DNA of 64,000 nt from Bacillus subtilis (GTDB lineage Bacteria > Pseudomonadota > Alphaproteobacteria > Rhizobiales > Rhizobiaceae): positions 248,001 through 312,000 of the forward strand of contig JAHREI010000002.1 in NCBI GenBank assembly GCA_021733665.1, given 5' to 3'. The notes under the pieces are model-generated. The model searched no databases. It was given only the letters and a program-made list of their open reading frames with translations, and was not told the DNA's origin. Positions 42,975-54,633 of this stretch are shown in pieces (position 1 is the stretch's first letter; each line of letters begins with the position of its first letter). The translations under genes and the position numbers were made by a program.

Positions 42975-43928
42975 TTAATAGTTTTTGGTCAGATCCATGC
43001 CGCTATAGAGTTGGGCAACATGCTCGCCATAGCCGTTAAATGGCAGTGTATCGCGCCTGTCCGGTGAGAAGAAGCTGCCGCTGCCAATCCGTGTCTCGGT
43101 CTTCTGGCTCCAGCGCGGATGGTCCACTGCCGGATTAACATTGGCATAGAAGCCATATTCCGAGGCGTTCTGCATCTTCCACGCAGTCAGCGGCTCTTTA
43201 TCTGTCAGTGTGATTTTGACAATCGACTTGATGCCTTTGAAACCATATTTCCACGGTACAACAAGACGCACCGGTGCGCCGTTCTGATTGGCGAGATTTT
43301 CTCCGTAAAGGCCGGTTGCCAGCAATGTCAGCGGGTTCATCGCTTCATCAAGGCGTAAGCCTTCGCGATATGGCCAGTCGATAACCGGAAAGGCACCGCC
43401 GACTCCTGGCATTTCTTTGGGGCGCAGAGCTGTTTCAAAGGCAACATATTTGGCAGATCCCAGCGGCTCAACACGTTTCAGCAGTTCTGAGAGTTGGAAA
43501 CCTTGCCATGGAATAACCATCGACCATGCCTCAACGCAGCGCATACGATAGATGCGCTCTTCAATGCTCATGGTTTTTATCAGGTCATCAATGTCGAAAG
43601 TCGCAGGTTTCGCCACCATGCCACTGACTTCAATCGTCCACGGGCGGGGTTTGAAATCGCCGGAATAGCTTGAAGGATCAGACTTGCCGGTGCCGAACTC
43701 ATAAAAATTATTATAGGTGAGCACTGAGTCTTTCGGTGTCAGTTTTTCATCGGTTTTAAAACCGTTTGCGCTATCGTTTGCTGAGGCAATATCCGGTAAC
43801 AGACCGCCCAGAGATAAACCAATGCCGGCAGCTATGCCGGTTTTAATAAACTCCCGCCTGCGCAAATAAAATGACTGACTGGTAATTTCAGATGCTGCAA
43901 TGCCGGATTTGAAAAATGACTTCGACAT
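42975..43928 (-). CDS. msrP: MsrP periplasmic molybdopterin methionine sulfoxide reductase
   Basis: A 317-aa catalytic subunit (formerly YedY). The Tat signal is visible as [21 protein letters not shown] near residues 22-42. The Mo-ligand Cys lies in [15 protein letters not shown], and the family segments [19 protein letters not shown] and [16 protein letters not shown] are present. The Mo-cofactor needed is made with the help of moaC and moeA, encoded 9 kb away in this window. Cotranscribed with msrQ. Confidence 0.94.
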   Translation of the reverse strand: MSKSFFKSGIAASEITSQSFYLRRREFIKTGIAAGIGLSLGGLLPDIASANDSANGFKTDEKLTPKDSVLTYNNFYEFGTGKSDPSSYSGDFKPRPWTIEVSGMVAKPATFDIDDLIKTMSIEERIYRMRCVEAWSMVIPWQGFQLSELLKRVEPLGSAKYVAFETALRPKEMPGVGGAFPVIDWPYREGLRLDEAMNPLTLLATGLYGENLANQNGAPVRLVVPWKYGFKGIKSIVKITLTDKEPLTAWKMQNASEYGFYANVNPAVDHPRWSQKTETRIGSGSFFSPDRRDTLPFNGYGEHVAQLYSGMDLTKNY

Positions 43929-44065
43929 AAGATTGGCTCCCTGCTGATCGGCAGTTACGCATATCGGATGTAAAACGGATATGTTACGGGCAATTTTAGG
44001 CTGATGTCTGTGGTTTATTTACGTTCATATTGCGTGAGAAAAACGCAAAATCCTATGCAGCAAAT

Positions 44066-44095
44066 AAAAAAGGCTCCCGAAGGAGCCTTTTTCAT
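44066..44095. terminator. terminator of gltA (bidirectional)
   Basis: 11-bp stem AAAAAGGCTCC (44067-44077) / GGAGCCTTTTT (44082-44092) with a CGAA loop. Confidence 0.9.
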
Positions 44096-44109
44096 CAGTG
44101 AGACACTGA

Positions 44110-45402
44110 TTATTTGCGCTTTGCCAGCGGTACGAAATCGCGCTGTGCGTGGCCTGTGTAAAGCTGGCGCGGACGGCCGATTTTCTGAGCCGGATCTTCA
44201 ACCATTTCTTTCCACTGGGCAACCCAGCCGATGGTACGGGCAACTGCGAACAGAACTGTGAACATTTCTGTCGGGAAACCGAGAGCCTTCAGAGTGATAC
44301 CGGAATAGAAGTCGATATTTGGATAGAGCTTCTTCTCGATGAAATATTCATCAGTCAGTGCAATATTTTCCAGTTCCATCGCAACGTCGAGCAACGGATC
44401 ATCTTTGATGCCGAGTTCGCCGAGAACTTCATGCGTGGTTTTCTGCATGATGCGGGCGCGCGGATCGTAGTTTTTGTAAACGCGGTGACCGAAGCCCATC
44501 AGACGGAACGGATCGTTCTTGTCTTTTGCCTTGGCAATAAACTCAGGAATACGATCAACCGAGCCGATTTCAGCCAGCATGTTCAATGCAGCTTCGTTAG
44601 CACCACCATGGGCAGGGCCCCAGAGGCAGGCAATACCGGCAGCGATACATGCAAACGGGTTCGCACCCGAAGAACCGGCGAGACGAACAGTCGATGTCGA
44701 TGCGTTCTGCTCGTGGTCAGCATGCAGGATGAAGATACGATCCATGGCGCGTGCCAGAACCGGATTGACCTTATATTCTTCGCAAGGCACAGCAAAGCAC
44801 ATGCGCAGGAAGTTAGAAGCCAGATCAAGATCGTTCTTTGGATATACGAAAGGCTGACCGACATGATATTTATAGGCCATTGCAGCCAGTGTCGGCATTT
44901 TCGCCAGCAGGCGGATCGAGGCAACCATACGCTGATGCGGATCAGTAATGTCGGTTGAGTCGTGGTAGAAGGCGGACATGGCGCCAACGCAACCAACCAT
45001 AATGGCCATCGGATGCGCATCGCGGCGGAAGCCGGTGAAGAATTTGGCCATCTGCTCATGGACCATTGTGTGACGGGTCACACGGTAGTCAAAATCTGCT
45101 TTCTGGGTCTTGGTCGGCAGTTCGCCGTAGAGAAGCAGGTAGCAGGTATCAAGGAAATCGCCCTGTTCGGCGAGCTGTTCGATCGGATAACCGCGATGTA
45201 GGAGAACGCCTTCATCACCATCAATATAAGTGATTTTGGATTCGCAGGAAGCTGTTGATGTGAAACCAGGATCGTATGTGAAGGAATTTGTATTCTTGTA
45301 AAGCGGGCCGATTTCGACGACGTCTGGTCCGATTGTACCTTTGCGGACCGGCAATTCGGTAGAAGTGCCATTTAGCGTGATTGTCGCTGTCGTATTAGAC
45401 AT
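44110..45402 (-). CDS. gltA: citrate synthase
   Basis: A 430-aa type II citrate synthase that condenses acetyl-CoA and oxaloacetate in the TCA cycle. The start is set at the ATG at 45400-45402 ([12 protein letters not shown]) with AGGAAC upstream; the frame is open to 45459 but the extra 19 residues are not typical. Motifs include [14 protein letters not shown], the active-site His in [17 protein letters not shown] and in [13 protein letters not shown], and [16 protein letters not shown]. Single gene with its own terminator. Confidence 0.96.
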   Translation of the reverse strand: MSNTTATITLNGTSTELPVRKGTIGPDVVEIGPLYKNTNSFTYDPGFTSTASCESKITYIDGDEGVLLHRGYPIEQLAEQGDFLDTCYLLLYGELPTKTQKADFDYRVTRHTMVHEQMAKFFTGFRRDAHPMAIMVGCVGAMSAFYHDSTDITDPHQRMVASIRLLAKMPTLAAMAYKYHVGQPFVYPKNDLDLASNFLRMCFAVPCEEYKVNPVLARAMDRIFILHADHEQNASTSTVRLAGSSGANPFACIAAGIACLWGPAHGGANEAALNMLAEIGSVDRIPEFIAKAKDKNDPFRLMGFGHRVYKNYDPRARIMQKTTHEVLGELGIKDDPLLDVAMELENIALTDEYFIEKKLYPNIDFYSGITLKALGFPTEMFTVLFAVARTIGWVAQWKEMVEDPAQKIGRPRQLYTGHAQRDFVPLAKRK

Positions 45403-45767
45403 ACTGGTTCCTTTCATCATCGCGCTCACTGCTCGTGGATAGCAGTAAATTTGGAGCATAATGCCGAAAACGGGTATTACTTACGGTATTATGCGTAGAA
45501 ACATACAGTTAGGGTATTTTTACCGGCGCTGCCAGTTTGAAAAATATCCTAAGCCGGTTGTCACGTAAAATTCATGATATTTATGAATGACAACCTGAAA
45601 ATTCTTGGCTCAAATTATCGTAAAAGCCGTGCGTTGCAATGCAGAAATTCGGGTTTGTATGAACAAATTTCTGTCAAGTGGCCATTCTTACGACAGAAGC
45701 CGGTCTGTGAAATTCACAACACCGTGTTTTGGCCGCGCTTAGTCGAGAAAGCGCGGCCAAATTAGAT
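45403..45767. other. gltA upstream region
   Basis: 365 bp between the gltA start and the gltX stop. It must hold the gltA promoter. Near the gltX end is a perfect 12-bp hairpin TTGGCCGCGCTT (45729-45740) / AAGCGCGGCCAA (45749-45760) that may end the gltX transcript, although no T-run follows. A 63-codon ORF inside is not supported. Confidence 0.45.
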
Positions 45768-47186
45768 TTAAACAGCCTGATCCTGAATACGTCCGAGTGC
45801 TTCTTCGCGCCCCAGAACGACCAGAACATCAAAAACACCCGGTGAGGTGGCGCGGCCGGTGAGAGCTGCACGCAGCGGCTGGGCAATTTTGCCGAGCTTC
45901 AGACCGGTTGATTCTGCATGGGCACGTACAACAGCATCGAGTGCTTCGGCAGTCCATTCCGCAGCTTCAAGTTGTGGCAGCACAGCCTTGAGAATTGCAC
46001 GGCCTTCTTCATTGAGCAGGCTGGCAGCTTTTTCATCCAGTGGAAGCGGGCGGGAAACGAACAGGAATTTCGCACCATCAGCCAGTTCTACCAGCGTTTT
46101 TGCACGGTCTTTCAGACCGGGCATTGCTGCAACAAGCTGCGCACGACGTTCATCGGTGAGCAGAGCCTGCAGTTCCGCACCGCCTTCAATATAAGGCAGA
46201 ACATCAATCAGTGCCTGAGTGAGCGTTTCTGAATCGCTGGCACGGATATGGTGACCATTGATGGCTTCCAGTTTCTGGAAGTCAAAACGTGATGCGCCTT
46301 TATTGATATCTTTGGTATCAAACCATTCAATCATCTGCTCGATGGTCATGATTTCATCATCACCATGGCTCCAGCCGAGACGAACCAGATAGTTGCACAG
46401 AGCTTCCGGCAGATAGCCCATCGCACGATAGGCTTCCACACCCAATGCGCCATGACGCTTGGAAAGCTTGGCACCATCCGCACCATGGATCAGCGGGATA
46501 TGGGACATTTTAGGCACATCCCAGCCCATTGCTTGATAAATAACAGTTTGGCGCGCGGCATTGGTCAGGTGGTCGTCGCCACGGATGATATGGGTAACGC
46601 CCATATCATGATCGTCGACCACAACCGCATGCATATAGGTTGGTGCGCCGTCCGAACGCAGAATGATGAAATCATCCAGGTCTTTATTTGGGAAACGGAC
46701 TTCGCCCTGCACATCATCCAGTACAACGGTTTCGCCTGTCTGAGGGGCTTTAATGCGGATAACCGGCTTCACACCTTCCGGAGCTTCCGACGGATCGCGG
46801 TCACGCCAACGACCGTCATAGCGCGGCGGGCGGCCTTCAGCGCGCGCCAGTTCGCGCATCGCATCCAGTTCTTCCGGTGAGGCGTAGCAATAATAGGCTT
46901 TACCGGCTTTCACCAGTTCTTCAGCAACTTCGCGATGGCGTGGTGCACGTTCCCACTGGGAGATTGCATCGCCGTCCCATGTCAGGCCGAGCCATGTCAG
47001 GCCTTCAAGAATAGCGGCGGTTGCAGCCTCTGTTGAACGCTCGCGGTCGGTATCCTCAATGCGCAGCAGCATTTTGCCGCCGGTATGTTTGGAATAAAGC
47101 CAGTTAAACAACGCTGTACGTGCGCCGCCGATATGGAGATATCCGGTCGGTGAAGGCGCAAAGCGGGTAATAACGGGTGATGACAT
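45768..47186 (-). CDS. gltX: glutamate--tRNA ligase, copy 2
   Basis: A 472-aa GluRS of the second alphaproteobacterial lineage. The HIGH-type motif is HIGG (H18-G21) in [18 protein letters not shown], and KMSKS-type is KLSKRHG near residue 240. It keeps [12 protein letters not shown] and [16 protein letters not shown]. It differs clearly from copy 1 at 7588-8961. It is divergent from comEC, an arrangement common in rhizobia. Confidence 0.95.
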   Translation of the reverse strand: MSSPVITRFAPSPTGYLHIGGARTALFNWLYSKHTGGKMLLRIEDTDRERSTEAATAAILEGLTWLGLTWDGDAISQWERAPRHREVAEELVKAGKAYYCYASPEELDAMRELARAEGRPPRYDGRWRDRDPSEAPEGVKPVIRIKAPQTGETVVLDDVQGEVRFPNKDLDDFIILRSDGAPTYMHAVVVDDHDMGVTHIIRGDDHLTNAARQTVIYQAMGWDVPKMSHIPLIHGADGAKLSKRHGALGVEAYRAMGYLPEALCNYLVRLGWSHGDDEIMTIEQMIEWFDTKDINKGASRFDFQKLEAINGHHIRASDSETLTQALIDVLPYIEGGAELQALLTDERRAQLVAAMPGLKDRAKTLVELADGAKFLFVSRPLPLDEKAASLLNEEGRAILKAVLPQLEAAEWTAEALDAVVRAHAESTGLKLGKIAQPLRAALTGRATSPGVFDVLVVLGREEALGRIQDQAV

Positions 47187-47443
47187 CGGTCGCTCCGTAT
47201 CTGCGGGAAAATTACAATTTCATGCTCTTATATCCGAATTTATGGAGATAAGAATGTAATTTGCCGCCTCTCGATTTCTTATGCTGTTCATGTAGCATAG
47301 GCAGCACAGCGTGCAAGACTTGATGCGCGGATCAGGGCGCAGAACCGGTGTTTAACGCTGCATAGTGCAAGATTCCTGCGTGAAAACTACTGTTTTGGAC
47401 GTTTAATTGTGCAGCTGTCAGGTGCGGGGGCAATTCAGACAGC

Positions 47444-49987
47444 ATGACCGGCAGCAATGACAGGGCGGATGGAAGACATCAGATTAAAGGTGAGTCCCGT
47501 GATGTGTATGACGGGACGCAGACAAGTGCTGTCCGCAACACTTATTCACGCAGGCTGACAGTTGAGCAAACCATGCTCGGTTTTGCAGAACCGGATGCTG
47601 ACGCGCATAGTTCTGCTGAAATTGAGCGGGCTACGAGAGCTAAGCATTTTAAAAAATCCACGAAATATTTGAGCAGCAATGCTCCTATTTGGCAGGAACA
47701 TTGGCAATCTTTCAAAGCTAGTCTGATTGATGCTCTGCTCTATGAATATGAGCGTGGAGCGGTGTTTCTGCTGACTGCAATTATGGCAGGTGTGGGGGCC
47801 GTTTATTATTTTGGATTGGCTCGGGAGCCCTATTGGGTGGAGCTTGCTATTCCGGCTTTTCTGTTTGGCTGGTTATTGGTTTTACTGCGCGATACGCTGA
47901 TACGTCGCGTCAGTTTGGTGCTGATTCTTAGTTTTATTACGGGAATGGCCGCAGCAAAATGGGAAACACAGCGCTACGCAACGGTGATGCTGGGTAGCGC
48001 GGTTTCCACGGTGCTGACTGCACGGATTGTTTCATTGGAACAGGAGGCCGAGGAGGGCGGTAAGGCCGGTCGCTGGCGCATTGTTGCCGATGTTTTAGCG
48101 ACTGAAAAACCGCATTTGCGCTATGCGCCACAGCGGTTGCGATTATCTGCGCGGGATTTGCCGGCATTGAGCGAAACAGGATCTGTGCTGAAAGGTGCGG
48201 TGCGTCTACAAGTGCATGGCGGGCCGGTGCGTTCAGGGCAGTATGACTTTGCATTTCATGGTTTTTTTCGCGGACATGGTGGTAACGGATTTTATCTTGG
48301 TACGCCTGAAATGATAGACAGTGATATTGCCAGCGAGCCTCAGGAGAAAAGCTGGTCGGCCAGCATGGAGGCCATAATTGGACAACTGCGCGCTCTGATA
48401 GGCGGGCGTATTATGCAGGCATTAAACGGAGAGGAAGGGGCGGTGGCTGCCGCGCTGATTTCCGGTCAGCGGGCAGGGATCAGTGAAGCCACTAATGAAG
48501 CGCTGCGTATTGCAGGACTGGCGCATATTCTCTCAATATCCGGCCTGCATCTGGCACTGGCGGCAGGAATTGTTATGGTGAGTGTGCGGGGGCTGGCGGG
48601 GTTGTTTCCGTCCTTGTCGCTCTATTATCCGGTCAAAAAAATTGCTGCGCTGATCTCGTTGTTTTCTTCCGGTTTTTATCTGGCGCTATCGGGTGCGGAT
48701 GTGGCGGCACAGCGTAGTTTTATCATGCTGGCGGTAATGCTTTGTGCGGTGATTATGGATCGTAAAGCGCTGACATTGCGTAATCTGGCGATTGCAGCTT
48801 TGTTCAGTATTCTTGTAACGCCGCATGAAATTCTAGGGCCCAGCTTTCAGATGTCCTATTCTGCCACCGGAGCGCTTATTGCCGGATTTGCATGGGTGAA
48901 GCTGCGTAAAAGGCAAAATCCGGAGAAAATGGAGCGGCAAACCGGATTATTTCATACGGTCCGGCGCTGGCTCATTGGCATTATCGCAACGTCACTGTTG
49001 GCGGGGACGGCCAGTGGTCTTTATGCGGCCTTTCATTTCAACAACATGGCGCCGCTCGGCATGCTGGGAAATGCGTTGGCTCTGCCGGTGATCTCAGTGC
49101 TGATTATGCCTTTTGCCGTGATTGCGCTTTTGCTGATGCCATTTGGCCTTGAATGGTTGCCCTTACAGGTGATGGGTAAAGGTATCGAGCTGGTGAAGTG
49201 GATTGCCCATTTTGTAGCTGGCCTGTCGCCTGATCTGATACCCGGATTACTGCCTGCGCCGGTATTACTGCTTTGGACTGCGGCTATGCTGTCTGCCATG
49301 ATCCTGACCAGCCATTTGCGATTGATCTCTCTGGTGTTTGTAGGTGCAGGCTTTGTGTCTCTCGTAGCAACGGATTTGCCGGATATTATCGTTTCAGAAG
49401 ATGCCAGGCTGGTTGCTGTTCGCCAGAACAATATTCTCTACGTCAACCGCCCGAGACCTGCAGCTTTTACAACAGATAACTGGCGCAAAGCCTATAAAAT
49501 TACAGAAGTAAGCGTACCTGACAAAAAAGGAACAGAAAGCTCGGAAGGTTTTATCTGTATAGATGGGCTATGCAGCTTTGATTTAGCGAATGGACAGGTG
49601 TTGGCCTATGCCGAAAACCGCGATGCTGCGCAGATTGCCTGTAATATCGGCGATATTATTATCTTCGCCTTTGCAGGTAATATGCACTGTTCAAAACACC
49701 AAGATAGGAATGATACGTCACCGCTTATCATCACTCGTCAGCAACTGGCTCTAAAAGGTGTTGCTGAAATCTATCTGCCTTCGAGCCGAGAAATCAATCA
49801 AGAGCGGACTGTTCTTCAGACTGCAAAAGCAGCTACTCTAATTGAAAATACTTTGGCCGGTGATCAGTCAATAAACAGAGCGAATAGGGCAGGTGAGACA
49901 AAGATTGTTTTCGCGGTAGGAGAGCCGCAACGGCCGTGGCATTTATATCGTCTCTGGTCTCGCGCAGCGCGTAATCTGGAAGATTAA
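47444..49987 (+). CDS. comEC: ComEC/Rec2-family DNA uptake channel protein
   Basis: An 847-aa polytopic membrane protein. After a polar N-terminus (about 1-95) come two hydrophobic helices, a DUF4131-like domain (about 150-290) and the competence domain (about 310-640) with AALISGQRAGISEATNEALR, GLAHILSISGLHLALAAG and QRSFIMLAVMLCAV. The C-terminal metallo-beta-lactamase domain of Gram-positive ComEC is missing; a short soluble tail (VNRPRPAAFTTDNWRKAYK) replaces it, as in many alphaproteobacteria. It could import single-stranded DNA, but no other com gene is visible here. Confidence 0.9.
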   Translation: MTGSNDRADGRHQIKGESRDVYDGTQTSAVRNTYSRRLTVEQTMLGFAEPDADAHSSAEIERATRAKHFKKSTKYLSSNAPIWQEHWQSFKASLIDALLYEYERGAVFLLTAIMAGVGAVYYFGLAREPYWVELAIPAFLFGWLLVLLRDTLIRRVSLVLILSFITGMAAAKWETQRYATVMLGSAVSTVLTARIVSLEQEAEEGGKAGRWRIVADVLATEKPHLRYAPQRLRLSARDLPALSETGSVLKGAVRLQVHGGPVRSGQYDFAFHGFFRGHGGNGFYLGTPEMIDSDIASEPQEKSWSASMEAIIGQLRALIGGRIMQALNGEEGAVAAALISGQRAGISEATNEALRIAGLAHILSISGLHLALAAGIVMVSVRGLAGLFPSLSLYYPVKKIAALISLFSSGFYLALSGADVAAQRSFIMLAVMLCAVIMDRKALTLRNLAIAALFSILVTPHEILGPSFQMSYSATGALIAGFAWVKLRKRQNPEKMERQTGLFHTVRRWLIGIIATSLLAGTASGLYAAFHFNNMAPLGMLGNALALPVISVLIMPFAVIALLLMPFGLEWLPLQVMGKGIELVKWIAHFVAGLSPDLIPGLLPAPVLLLWTAAMLSAMILTSHLRLISLVFVGAGFVSLVATDLPDIIVSEDARLVAVRQNNILYVNRPRPAAFTTDNWRKAYKITEVSVPDKKGTESSEGFICIDGLCSFDLANGQVLAYAENRDAAQIACNIGDIIIFAFAGNMHCSKHQDRNDTSPLIITRQQLALKGVAEIYLPSSREINQERTVLQTAKAATLIENTLAGDQSINRANRAGETKIVFAVGEPQRPWHLYRLWSRAARNLED

Positions 49988-50063
49988 ATTTTTATATCAA
50001 AGAGATACGCTGATGATGAATGTCAGCCGTTCTTAAAAACACAAGCATCGTTTTCAGCAGGTA

Positions 50064-50094
50064 AGTGAAACCGATATAAATCACCGGTTTCACT
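50064..50094. terminator. hairpin between convergent comEC and lexA
   Basis: Stem AGTGAAACCG (50064-50073) / CGGTTTCACT (50085-50094). No long T-run is present on either strand, so termination is uncertain. Confidence 0.45.
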
Positions 50095-50108
50095 GTAATA
50101 ATTGCCAG

Positions 50109-50831
50109 TTAATAACGGCGCACCAGACCAACCAGCTTGCCCTGTACGCGTACGCGGTCAGGTCCAAAAATACGGGTTTCATAAGCAGGGTTCGCAGCCT
50201 CCAGTGCAACAGAGGCACCTTTGCGGCGGAAACGTTTCAGTGTCGCTTCTTCATCATCGACCAGAGCCACAACAATTTCACCGGCATTGGCTGTGTCACC
50301 ACGACGGATAATCACTGTATCCCCATCAAGAATACCAGCCTCGATCATCGAGTCGCCTTTGACTTCCAGTGCATAATGTTCACCGCTGCCAAGCATTTCC
50401 GGAGGCAAGGTAATCATATGGGTCTGGGACTGAATAGCGGAAATCGGCACACCGGCAGCAATACGGCCCATCACCGGAACGCTGATACCGGCAGGTGCAT
50501 CAGTTTCTGCTGCTGGAGCTGCCTTTTTAGGCAGTTCGGTGACATTCTTTTTGCCGAGATCACCTTCAATGACGCTTGGCGAGAATTTCTTCTGGCTGTT
50601 GAGACCCGGAGCAATGGAATCCGGCAGGCGCACAACTTCCAAGGCACGCGCTCTGTTTGGCAGACGGCGGATAAAACCGCGTTCTTCCAGAGCTGTAATC
50701 AGACGGTGAATACCGGATTTCGAGGCAAGGTTAAGTGCTTCCTTCATCTCATCAAACGAAGGGGGAATGCCGCTTTCCTTCAGACGTTCATGGATAAACA
50801 GCAATAATTCATGTTGTTTACGCGTCAGCAT
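50109..50831 (-). CDS. lexA: LexA SOS repressor
   Basis: A 240-aa repressor/autoprotease from the ATG at 50829-50831 with GGGAG upstream; upstream in-frame Met codons give a non-native extension. The N-terminal winged helix is [19 protein letters not shown] with [17 protein letters not shown]. The C-terminal protease part has the Ala-Gly cleavage site in [11 protein letters not shown], the nucleophile Ser in [11 protein letters not shown] and the catalytic Lys in [10 protein letters not shown]. An SOS box upstream indicates self-repression. Confidence 0.96.
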   Translation of the reverse strand: MLTRKQHELLLFIHERLKESGIPPSFDEMKEALNLASKSGIHRLITALEERGFIRRLPNRARALEVVRLPDSIAPGLNSQKKFSPSVIEGDLGKKNVTELPKKAAPAAETDAPAGISVPVMGRIAAGVPISAIQSQTHMITLPPEMLGSGEHYALEVKGDSMIEAGILDGDTVIIRRGDTANAGEIVVALVDDEEATLKRFRRKGASVALEAANPAYETRIFGPDRVRVQGKLVGLVRRY

Positions 50832-50979
50832 TATACGCTCCCAAAGCCTAAGACATATCTGCGGGCAGACAGAATCTGCGGCAGATACAGAAGTCGTGCG
50901 GATAAAACGCATAACCGCATGCACGGGGCGCGGTTGCGAGAATCATTTAATAAAAACAAACCCAGAACGAACACTATAT

Positions 50980-50994
50980 GTTCCAGTATTGTTC
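50980..50994. promoter_or_regulatory. LexA (SOS) box upstream of lexA
   Basis: GTTC-CAGTATT-GTTC matches the alphaproteobacterial LexA consensus GTTC-N7-GTTC exactly. It lies 149 bp upstream of the lexA start in the 204-bp moeA-lexA gap. Confidence 0.85.
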
Positions 50995-51035
50995 TGCAAG
51001 GCTTTAAAAAGGATTAATGCTGAAGCTGTACAGTT

Positions 51036-52256
51036 TTAACGGATCAGCAGGATCGGGCAGCGGTCACCGCGTTTTGCCGCCTTCGCAAAAGGCTCTCTGA
51101 TCAGCAAGCCGTCAGCACGGGTGATAACGGTCAGCATGGAGGAATCCTGCACCGGCAGAGGGGTTGCCAGCAATTCACCGTTACTGTCATAGGTCAACGT
51201 AGCGCGGGCATAATCGCGACGATTGCCGTTTTCGGCCATATCCTGAGCCAGAACCGCGCTGGCAACGCGTGTCATTGGGGCTTTTCCTGCCAAACGCGCA
51301 ACCAGTGGCGCGAGAAACACATAAGAGCAGACAAGGCTGGAAACCGGATTGCCCGGAAGCCCCAGAACCAGCAATGGTTTTTTGCCATCGCGCGCGAGGG
51401 TTCCAAACATCAGCGGTTTGCCCGGACGCATGGCGATTTTGTAAAAGCCTAAATCCACACGGCAATTGATGAGCGCTTTATGCACCAGATCATGATCGCC
51501 GACGGAAGCGCCGCCAAGCGTTATCAGAATATCAGCATCGGAAGACGCAACATTGTGGATGGATTGTTCGATTTCGGCCAGATCATCAGGTACAATGCCT
51601 AAATCTTCCGCAACACCGCCATTACGGCGCACGATTTCAGCAACGCCATAGCTATTAGAGCTGACAATCTGATCTGCCGCCGGAACCGTACCGGCAGGGA
51701 CGAGTTCATTGCCGGTGGCAAAAATAGCTGCTCGTGGCTGAGTATAGACTTGTAACTTGGCATGGCCAGAAGCGGCAGCCAGTGAAAGCGATGCAGGGTC
51801 AAGAACATGGCCGGTCTGTAACAGGCATTCACCGTCACGGAAATCTAAGCCGCTCAGGCGGATGTGGCGACCTTTCTCCACATCTTCCAGCAGGGTGACC
51901 TGATCATTTTCCTGTTTGGTATTCTCCTGAATAACCACCGTATCAGCACCGGCAGGCAAAGGCGCGCCGGTGAAAATGCGCACAGCTTCACCGGATTTCA
52001 GTGTGCCGTCAAAGCCTTTACCTGCAGCAGATTCACCAATCACTTTGAGCGGAACCGGCAATTGTTCTGCATCAGCAAAACGAATGGCATAGCCATCCAT
52101 AGCCGAGGCATCAAATGGCGGCTGATTGAAGGAGGCAAAGATCGAAGTGGCTAGAACGCGGTTGCCTGCCTGATGCAATGCAACATTCTCATGGCCGGAA
52201 GGCATTTTATCTGCCAGTAACAGACGCAAAGCTTCATCAACGGGTAATAAGGCCAT
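51036..52256 (-). CDS. moeA: molybdopterin molybdenumtransferase
   Basis: A 406-aa enzyme that inserts molybdate into adenylylated molybdopterin. Features: FNQPPFDASAMDGYAIRFAD near residue 43, IFTGAPLPAGADTVV, the MPT-binding LITLGGASVGDHDLVHKAL and LVLGLPGNPVSSLVCSYVF. GGGAGAG precedes the ATG. It is 33 bp after moaC, forming a Mo-cofactor pair inside the trp-linked operon. Confidence 0.95.
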   Translation of the reverse strand: MALLPVDEALRLLLADKMPSGHENVALHQAGNRVLATSIFASFNQPPFDASAMDGYAIRFADAEQLPVPLKVIGESAAGKGFDGTLKSGEAVRIFTGAPLPAGADTVVIQENTKQENDQVTLLEDVEKGRHIRLSGLDFRDGECLLQTGHVLDPASLSLAAASGHAKLQVYTQPRAAIFATGNELVPAGTVPAADQIVSSNSYGVAEIVRRNGGVAEDLGIVPDDLAEIEQSIHNVASSDADILITLGGASVGDHDLVHKALINCRVDLGFYKIAMRPGKPLMFGTLARDGKKPLLVLGLPGNPVSSLVCSYVFLAPLVARLAGKAPMTRVASAVLAQDMAENGNRRDYARATLTYDSNGELLATPLPVQDSSMLTVITRADGLLIREPFAKAAKRGDRCPILLIR

Positions 52257-52289
52257 GAATTCTCTCCCGTAAAAAGATCGGAAAGGATG

Positions 52290-52766
52290 TTAAGAGCGCT
52301 GCCAGTCGCCGGACTTACCACCGGTTTTGCTATCGACGGCAATATTGCTGATGACCATACCTTTATCAACGGCTTTGGCCATATCATAAATGGTCAGGCA
52401 GGTGACTGAAACGGCAGTCAGTGCTTCCATTTCCACACCGGTTTTTCCGGTGAGTTTGACTGTCGCACTGACGCGCAAGCCGGGTAAAGATTCATCCGGC
52501 TCAATCTCAACGGTGACTTTGCTGAGCATCAGCGGATGGCAAAGTGGTATAAGATCAGATGTTTTCTTGGCGGCCATAATACCGGCAAGGCGGGCGGTGC
52601 CAATAACATCGCCCTTGGCTGCATTGCCGGAAAGGATCAGCTCAAGTGTCTGCGGCTGCATGATGACACAGCCCGATGCGGTCGCAATGCGCACAGTGTC
52701 GGTCTTGTCACCAACATCCACCATATTGGCGGCGCCGCTTTCATCGAGATGTGTCAGCTTGCTCAT
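52290..52766 (-). CDS. moaC: cyclic pyranopterin monophosphate synthase
   Basis: A 158-aa protein of normal length. It acts with MoaA to make cyclic pyranopterin monophosphate in Mo-cofactor synthesis. Motifs: [54 protein letters not shown] and [15 protein letters not shown]. It starts 3 bp after the trpC stop. Confidence 0.96.
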   Translation of the reverse strand: MSKLTHLDESGAANMVDVGDKTDTVRIATASGCVIMQPQTLELILSGNAAKGDVIGTARLAGIMAAKKTSDLIPLCHPLMLSKVTVEIEPDESLPGLRVSATVKLTGKTGVEMEALTAVSVTCLTIYDMAKAVDKGMVISNIAVDSKTGGKSGDWQRS

Positions 52767-52769
52767 AGC

Positions 52770-53567
52770 TTATTCTTTGCCGGTCAGAAGTTTGCGGGTT
52801 GCGCCTGCCACATCCTGCTGACGCATCAGGCTCTCACCGATCAGGAAAGTGGAGATGCCGGATTTCTGCAAACGCAGGCAATCATCATGTGTGAAGATAC
52901 CGCTTTCGCCAACCAGCAGACGATCATCCGGCACCATGGCTGCCAGACGTTCAGATACTGCAAGATCAACTTCGAAAGTACGCAGGTTGCGGTTGTTGAT
53001 GCCGAGCAGACGCGAGGACAGTTTGAGTGCCCGCTCCATCTCCGCTTCATCATGTACTTCGATCAATGCATCCATGCCGAGCGAAAAGGCTGTGTCTTCC
53101 AGCTCTTTTGCCATTGCATCATCAACGCTTGCCATGATGATCAGAATGCAATCCGCACCCCAATGACGCGCTTCATAGACCTGATAAGAATCAAACAAAA
53201 AATCTTTGCGCAGGGCCGGTAGAGCACAGGCAGCACGTGCCTGTTTCAGAAACTCCGGTGCCCCCTGAAAGCTTGGCGTATCTGTCAGAACCGAAAGACA
53301 GGCCGCGCCACCATCTTCATAGGCTTTCGCCAGTGCAGGCGGATCAAAATCCGGACGGATCAGACCTTTGGACGGGCTGGCTTTTTTGATTTCTGTAATC
53401 AGACCGAAAGAACCGGCAGCCTGCTTTGCTTCCAGTGCTTTAAGGAAGCCGCGGGCAGGCGGCTGATCGGCAGCAGCCTTTTTAACATCTGCCAGTGGCA
53501 AACGTGCTTTGGCTTCTGCAATTTCAACAACCTTATAGGATTCGATCTTTTTGAGAATATCGGTCAT
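52770..53567 (-). CDS. trpC: indole-3-glycerol phosphate synthase
   Basis: A 265-aa TIM-barrel enzyme of tryptophan synthesis. The start is the ATG at 53565-53567 ([16 protein letters not shown]); the open frame continues to 53693 but overlaps trpD. The catalytic Lys lies in [12 protein letters not shown], with [26 protein letters not shown] and [11 protein letters not shown] completing the active site. The start is 1 bp from the trpD stop, so translation is coupled. Confidence 0.96.
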   Translation of the reverse strand: MTDILKKIESYKVVEIAEAKARLPLADVKKAAADQPPARGFLKALEAKQAAGSFGLITEIKKASPSKGLIRPDFDPPALAKAYEDGGAACLSVLTDTPSFQGAPEFLKQARAACALPALRKDFLFDSYQVYEARHWGADCILIIMASVDDAMAKELEDTAFSLGMDALIEVHDEAEMERALKLSSRLLGINNRNLRTFEVDLAVSERLAAMVPDDRLLVGESGIFTHDDCLRLQKSGISTFLIGESLMRQQDVAGATRKLLTGKE

Positions 53568-53568
53568 T

Positions 53569-54591
53569 TTATTCACTTGTCTTGCTGTTCGATACAGCAA
53601 TAAGCTGATCGAGTTTGGCTTTGGCCGCGCCGCTGTCAATGGACTGTGCAGCAAGGGCAATGCCTTCTTTAATATCTTTGGCCTTACCGGCAATCACCAG
53701 TGCAGCACCGGCATTGAGCAGGACGATATCGCGGTAAGCACCGGCTTCGCCGTCAAGTACACGCAGCAGTGCCGCCGCATTATGCTGGGCATCGCCGCCT
53801 TTGAGATCGTCAAAAGCCACGCGCTTCAGGCCGACTTCTTCCGGTGTGATTTCAAACTCGGTGATTTCACCATTATGCAGCGCTGCAATATTGGTGGTGC
53901 CTGCGGTGGTCATTTCATCCAGACCATCACCATAAACAACCCAGACGTGCTCTGACCCCAGTTCTTTTAGCACTTTGGCAATCGGCAGAACCCAGTCGCG
54001 GGAGAAAACGCCGACGAGCTGGTGTTTCACGCCTGCCGGATTGGCGAGAGGGCCGAGCAGATTGAAAATTGTACGGGTGCCAAGCTCCACACGGGCAGGG
54101 CCGACATGACGCATAGAGGAGTGATGCATCGGCGCAAACATAAAGCCTAAACCTGCTTCATGAATACACTGGCTGATCGTTGCCGGATCGGCTTCAATAT
54201 TAATGCCGAGTTCTGCCAGCGTATCCGCAGCTCCGGAGCGGGAGGACAGAGCGCGGTTGCCGTGTTTGGCAACAGTTACGCCTGCGCCCGCAGTCACGAT
54301 GGCTGCACAGCTGGATACGTTATAAGAGCCGGATTGATCGCCGCCAGTACCGACGATGTCAATCGCACCAGCAGGTGCATCGACGGGGATCATTTTCGAA
54401 CGCATTGATTCCACAGCGCCTGCGATTTCCGCAACAGCTTCACCGCGCACGCGCAGAGCCAACAGAAAACCACCGATCTGGGCAGGAGTGGCAGAACCGG
54501 ACATCATGATGTCAAACGCTGCTTTGGACTCCGCTTGTGTGAGCGGAGTGCCTGTTACAGCTTTGGCAATATAGCTTTTGAAATCTGACAT
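53569..54591 (-). CDS. trpD: anthranilate phosphoribosyltransferase
   Basis: A 340-aa enzyme that attaches phosphoribosyl to anthranilate. The PRPP-binding signature is [17 protein letters not shown] near residue 77, followed by [39 protein letters not shown] and [12 protein letters not shown] are typical. In operon with trpC; trpE and trpG are not in the window. Confidence 0.96.
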   Translation of the reverse strand: MSDFKSYIAKAVTGTPLTQAESKAAFDIMMSGSATPAQIGGFLLALRVRGEAVAEIAGAVESMRSKMIPVDAPAGAIDIVGTGGDQSGSYNVSSCAAIVTAGAGVTVAKHGNRALSSRSGAADTLAELGINIEADPATISQCIHEAGLGFMFAPMHHSSMRHVGPARVELGTRTIFNLLGPLANPAGVKHQLVGVFSRDWVLPIAKVLKELGSEHVWVVYGDGLDEMTTAGTTNIAALHNGEITEFEITPEEVGLKRVAFDDLKGGDAQHNAAALLRVLDGEAGAYRDIVLLNAGAALVIAGKAKDIKEGIALAAQSIDSGAAKAKLDQLIAVSNSKTSE

Positions 54592-54633
54592 AGTGTACTC
54601 GAATCTTTTAGAAATTCTGCCTGTAAGTTCAGG

